In this document: positions 15,180-17,192 of the stretch, piece after piece | Position numbering within the stretch: position 1 is the stretch's first letter | Layout of the letters: every line of letters starts with the position of its first letter | NCBI GenBank assembly: GCA_023418995.1 | Contig: JAEZYP010000003.1 | Span: 1 to 17,192, forward strand | Length of the DNA stretch: 17,192 nucleotides | Direction of reading: 5' to 3' | DNA from: Bacillota bacterium | GTDB taxonomy: Bacteria; Bacillota; Clostridia; Oscillospirales; Acutalibacteraceae | The notes under the pieces: generated by a model | The model's database searches: none | What the model saw: the letters and a program-made list of their open reading frames with translations, nothing else | What the model was told of the DNA's origin: nothing | Made by a program: the position numbers and the translations under genes

Positions 15180-15202
15180 TTTATTCAAAAGAGGGTGTTC
15201 AA

Positions 15203-15927
15203 ATGAAAACCGCAATATTGGTTGATGGTGGCTTTTACCGGAGAAGAGCGCAGAATTTATGGGGAGAAAAAACTGCTGAAGAGCGTGCAAACGAGTTAGT
15301 GGATTATTGTGGTCGACATTTACATAGTAAAAATCGAGCCTATGACCATGATCTCTATAGGATTTTTTATTATGACTGTCCTCCAATGGAAAGAAAAGTA
15401 TATCATCCTTATCTAAAACGTACTATAGATTTCGGGAAATCCGATTTATATGTTTGGATGACAGAATTCATAAATCAACTTAAAAAGAAACGAAAGCTCG
15501 CGCTTCGGTTGGGGAAATTAGCTGATTCGCAGGCGCATTACAGTTTAAGATATGATGTTTTAAAAAAGTTGTGTAATGGTACATTGGATTTAGCAGTTTG
15601 ACTGAAGAGGATTTTGGAATAGATGTTGATCAAAAAGGCGTAGATATGAAGATAGGTTTAGATATATCTTCACTGGCCTACAAAAAGCAGGTTGACCAAA
15701 TTGTGTTAATATCAGGAGACAGCGACTTTGTCTCAGCAGCAAAGTTAGCACGAAGAGAAGGAATAGATTTTATATTAGACCCTCTGTGGGCAAATATTAA
15801 ACCTGATTTGTTTGAACATATTGATGGACTGCATACTTGCTGTTCTAATCCTGCAGCGAGTTTCAAAATCCCCCTTGCTAACATGGCAGTGGAGACTGCT
15901 ATCCATGAATACCCCACAGAAAATTGA
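15203..15927 (+). pseudogene. NYN-domain (PIN-like, DUF88/LabA family) protein, frameshifted
   Basis: Two abutting frames together make one NYN-domain protein. The first (ATG 15203, GAGGGTG 5 bases upstream) starts with the domain's opening strand ILVDGGFY (Asp8) and ends at TGA 15599. The second resumes one frame back near 15592 and carries VDQKGVDMKIGLDIS and the acidic motif VLISGDSDFVSAAKLARREG, ending at TGA 15925. One missing base near 15590-15596, such as an A in TTAGC, explains the break: restoring it gives a continuous LDLSSLTEEDFG. NYN domains are metal-dependent RNases of the PIN-like fold; the acidic residues are split between the two pieces. The locus is A+T-rich compared with the pyr genes. 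Either a decayed gene or a sequencing error is possible. Confidence 0.8.
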
Positions 15928-16104
15928 CACAGCCTTGACTGATGGGATACCGGGGGGAGCAGGGATATTTTCTGGAACCCACTCGCCGGAATTAAAAATT
16001 CCCATGAGAGTTTTTGCATCCTTTCGAACGATGACAAGAGGTTGGACCTGCCAGGTGTTAGAGTGTAAAATCATAAACAGAATGAAATAAAATTTAAAAT
16101 TAGG
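15928..16104. other. Intergenic stretch with no recognisable gene
   Basis: Open frames cross this stretch on both strands (plus 15812-16090, minus 15775-16110), but they overlap the NYN gene, lack ribosome binding sites and show no domain I recognise. I see no RNA gene or repeat here. Confidence 0.5.
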
Positions 16105-16133
16105 TTGCAATATAGAAGAAAACGCGCTATAAT
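16105..16133 (+). promoter_or_regulatory. Strong SigA promoter ahead of a non-coding transcript
   Basis: TTGCAA (16105-16110), 17 bases, then a perfect TATAAT (16128-16133). The predicted start is near 16140. No ribosome binding site with an open frame follows, which points to a non-coding RNA. Confidence 0.8.
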
Positions 16134-16139
16134 TCTTTC

Positions 16140-16360
16140 AGAGGCACAATAAAAAACAAACGCAGAAGCAGGTGCCAGAACCACCTGCCTCCTGCGATAC
16201 GGAGACAAGACCTCCATACCTCAACGGGAAATCCCGCACGTTTGCAAGAACTATTATACTTCTTTTGTCATATTTTGTACAGAGAAGTTTAAGATTTTTT
16301 GTGATTGCCGAAGGAGCCCTGCGCTGTGTATGGAACTGAAAGTCCGTACCAGCGTTTTTT
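16140..16360 (+). ncRNA. Candidate structured non-coding RNA, about 220 nt, unidentified
   Basis: It runs from a consensus promoter to an intrinsic terminator with no credible protein in between. The first half folds as a multibranch structure. CAAACG (16157-16162) pairs with CGTTTG (16239-16244). Inside that are a long hairpin (GCAGGTG 16168-16174 with CACCTGC 16182-16188, flanked by CGCAG/CTGCG, which shares the CG with the closing helix), a GGAG/CTCC hairpin (16201-16215) and a CGGG/CCCG hairpin (16225-16236). An A+T-rich linker leads to the terminator hairpin at 16322. I compared it by eye with tmRNA, RNase P, SRP, 6S and common riboswitch cores and found no match. No plus-strand gene follows, so it is not an obvious cis-regulator. 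Confidence 0.55.
16322..16360 (+). terminator. Intrinsic terminator of the candidate RNA
   Basis: CGCTG (16322-16326) pairs with CAGCG (16350-16354), continued inward by GTA/TAC and GGA/TCC with one bulge, then TTTTTT (16355-16360). Confidence 0.8.
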
Positions 16361-16525
16361 ATTGCTGCCCCCGAATAGAGCGGCGCGGGTAAAAATATTT
16401 CATTACTATCCCTATTTGAATTAATTTACGGCATATCCCTTTTTCCCCTGCGACCGCCCGCGCAAGCTGATTCGCCTTATTCGGGGCACAATAAGAAGAG
16501 ATGTAGGTAATCGCATCGGACCATA
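16361..16525. other. Intergenic stretch with no recognisable gene
   Basis: A minus-strand open frame (16359-16583) crosses this stretch but runs through a perfect terminator hairpin at 16526-16559 and has no recognisable domain. I see no further feature. Confidence 0.5.
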
Positions 16526-16559
16526 GAAAAACAGCGCTCCTGAGGGGGCGCTGTTTTTC
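16526..16559. terminator. Bidirectional terminator hairpin
   Basis: GAAAAACAGCGC (16526-16537) and its exact complement (16548-16559) form a 12-bp stem with A and T runs in the outer part, so it can work on either strand. No gene directly adjoins it on the plus strand. Confidence 0.75.
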
Positions 16560-16576
16560 ATGCTGCGGGTTGCAAT

Positions 16577-16648
16577 TAGTCAATTAGCTCCAAAACCAAC
16601 CAGTTTTTTACGCACAAACACTTAGCCGTATTTTAAGTTAATCGACTA
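16577..16648. repeat. MITE-like palindromic element, short copy (72 bp)
   Basis: TAGTCAATTAGCTCCAAAAC at the left end and AGTTAATCGACTA at the right end match the ends of the 160-bp element at 7532-7691. CTTAGCCGT and the ACGC-CAAA block near the right end are also shared. The central palindrome core is missing, so this is an internal deletion derivative. No TA duplication is visible at its borders. Confidence 0.75.
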
Positions 16649-16657
16649 TAAAATACA

Positions 16658-16687
16658 AAGGCTCCTGATCAACAGGAGCCTTCTTTT
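16658..16687. terminator. Intrinsic terminator between short repeat copy and 6S-like RNA
   Basis: AAGGCTCCTG (16658-16667) pairs perfectly with CAGGAGCCTT (16673-16682) around a 5-base loop. The plus-strand side ends in TTCTTTTTC; the minus side has a weaker T-rich run. It may therefore end a minus-strand transcript from the DUF1292 side or a plus-strand one. Confidence 0.75.
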
Positions 16688-16697
16688 TCATATAAAT

Positions 16698-16876
16698 CCC
16701 GCCTGGCCGTAATGTGCTGAAATAACCTGCTACGAAAGCAGGTGGGTGCCAGCCCAATGGTTTCATACTCCCTTCGTCCGGCAAAAGCCGGGAGGTCTGA
16801 AGTCCGCCACCGGAGCGGTAGCTCCCGATTTAAAAATGTAGGGTTATTCATGCAACGGTCCGCGCACCAGGCAGGC
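16698..16876 (+). ncRNA. ssrS: Probable 6S RNA (rod-shaped regulatory RNA)
   Basis: About 180 bases fold into a long rod, the 6S length and shape. The ends GCCTGG (16701-16706) and CCAGGC (16867-16872) pair. AATAACC (16721-16727) pairs with GGTTATT (16842-16848), and GGTGG (16741-16745) with CCACC (16807-16811). A terminal arm, TTTCATACTCCC (16761-16772) with 16790-16802, forms about 12 pairs. A small hairpin GGAGC-GGTA-GCTCC (16812-16825) sits in the 3' strand of the central bubble, as in 6S RNA. 6S RNA binds the housekeeping RNA polymerase holoenzyme by mimicking an open promoter. Plus strand is favoured because loops are A-rich on that strand and a T-G pair is only allowed there. TATAAA at 16691-16696 is well placed as a -10. 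No terminator follows on the plus strand, whereas one does on the minus strand, so the strand is not certain. Confidence 0.5.
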
Positions 16877-16887
16877 AGAAAGCAAAA

Positions 16888-17192
16888 TTATTCCTGGTCG
16901 GTATCTTCTTCGTCGGAGTCGTACATTTCCTCAAAACGACTTTCAAACAGCTCGGCAAGTCTGTAAAGCAGAGCTTCGTCTTCCACTTCGGCAAGCTGCT
17001 GCTCGCCGTCCTCTTCAATTGCTTCAAATATATAATAGGTGCCTTCCGCGTCAACCTTTTCCTGCGGGGTTTCAAAGGTTGGCAGCAATGCGTAGAAGCA
17101 GCCGTCCTCGTTGTCGATTACGTCTAATATTTCAAACTCATGCTCTTCACCCTCGTCATCAACCAGAGTGATCAGATCTGCACCGTATTCGT
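16888..17192 (-). CDS. DUF1292 family protein, C-terminal part (5' end outside window)
   Basis: The frame is open from the right edge to TAA at 16890-16888, giving 100 residues without the start. It begins EYGADLITLVDDEGEEHEFE and continues with FEILDVIDNEDGCFYALL, then an acidic tail (EDEALLYRLAELFESRFEEMYDSDEEDTDQE). This is the DUF1292 (YrzB-type) pattern: a small, very acidic cytoplasmic protein with a single beta-rich domain, function unknown. Such genes often lie near yqgF/ruvX in Firmicutes, which agrees with ruvX in this window. An internal ATG at 17088 is not the start, since family sequence continues upstream of it. The terminator at 16658-16687 may end its transcript. Confidence 0.85.
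   Translation of the reverse strand, partial: EYGADLITLVDDEGEEHEFEILDVIDNEDGCFYALLPTFETPQEKVDAEGTYYIFEAIEEDGEQQLAEVEDEALLYRLAELFESRFEEMYDSDEEDTDQE

Noticed and set aside
15558..15600. Programmed -1 frameshift at the in-frame slippery A AAA AAG (about 15562-15568) of the NYN gene
   Set aside because: After a -1 shift there the new frame meets TAA within three codons, so it could not join the second half; a lost base further down is the simpler explanation.
16301..16350. Glycine-riboswitch-like core GCCGAAGGAGC
   Set aside because: The second conserved part (CTCTCAGG followed by AAAAGGAC) is missing and no glycine gene follows, so the match is probably chance.
16359..16583. Minus-strand 74-codon frame
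   Set aside because: It runs through a perfect terminator hairpin and shows no domain or ribosome binding site.
16738..16760. RNase P-like string GGGTGCCAG
   Set aside because: The surrounding RNase P core sequences (for example GAGGAAAGTCC) are absent and the length is too short.
16669..16966. Open frames on both strands across the 6S-like region
   Set aside because: They follow the RNA stems, show no protein domain and conflict with each other; spurious frames are common over conserved RNAs.

Overview
The window looks like a chromosomal piece of a Gram-positive Clostridia genome, probably an Oscillospirales/Ruminococcaceae-type anaerobe. This is inferred from the class 1B dihydroorotate dehydrogenase pair (PyrD plus the iron-sulfur PyrK), strong GGAGG-type ribosome binding sites, A+T-rich SigA-like promoters, DegV, RuvX and DUF1292 proteins, and secreted Ig-like repeat proteins with Gram-positive signal peptides. 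No source name can be read from the sequence.

Layout. 1-484: 3' end of an alpha/beta hydrolase, then a terminator and about 300 bases with nothing recognised. 971-4057: two tandem secreted proteins (660 and 316 aa) built from the same roughly 85-residue beta-rich module and each closed by its own terminator. 4127-6384, minus strand: serC-serA for serine synthesis, behind a near-consensus promoter. 6765-7529: a membrane DUF218 (YdcF/SanA-like) protein with a hairpin leader. 7532-7691: a palindromic MITE-like element. 7744-13934: one long plus-strand gene run, pyrC-pyrF-pyrK, a membrane-anchored choloylglycine-hydrolase-family enzyme, pyrD, a histidine phosphatase and ruvX. 13998-14873, minus strand: a DegV fatty-acid-binding protein. 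15203-15927: a NYN-domain gene broken by one frameshift, behind an unusual leader (promoter, perfect palindrome, terminator-like hairpin). 15928-16887: about 960 bases without a credible protein gene, holding a strong promoter with a multibranch RNA ending at an intrinsic terminator, a second shortened MITE copy, two more terminators and a rod-shaped RNA that I read as probable 6S RNA. 16888-17192, minus strand: the C-terminal part of a DUF1292 protein.

How the genes fit together. SerC and SerA catalyse steps two and one of serine synthesis from 3-phosphoglycerate. PyrC, PyrK/PyrD and PyrF cover dihydroorotate formation, its oxidation and OMP decarboxylation; carAB, pyrB and pyrE are not here. 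The least expected features are the putative structured RNA at 16140-16360, the two related palindromic elements, the amidase-like gene inside the pyr run, and the leader of the broken NYN gene. None of these amounts to a proven new system.
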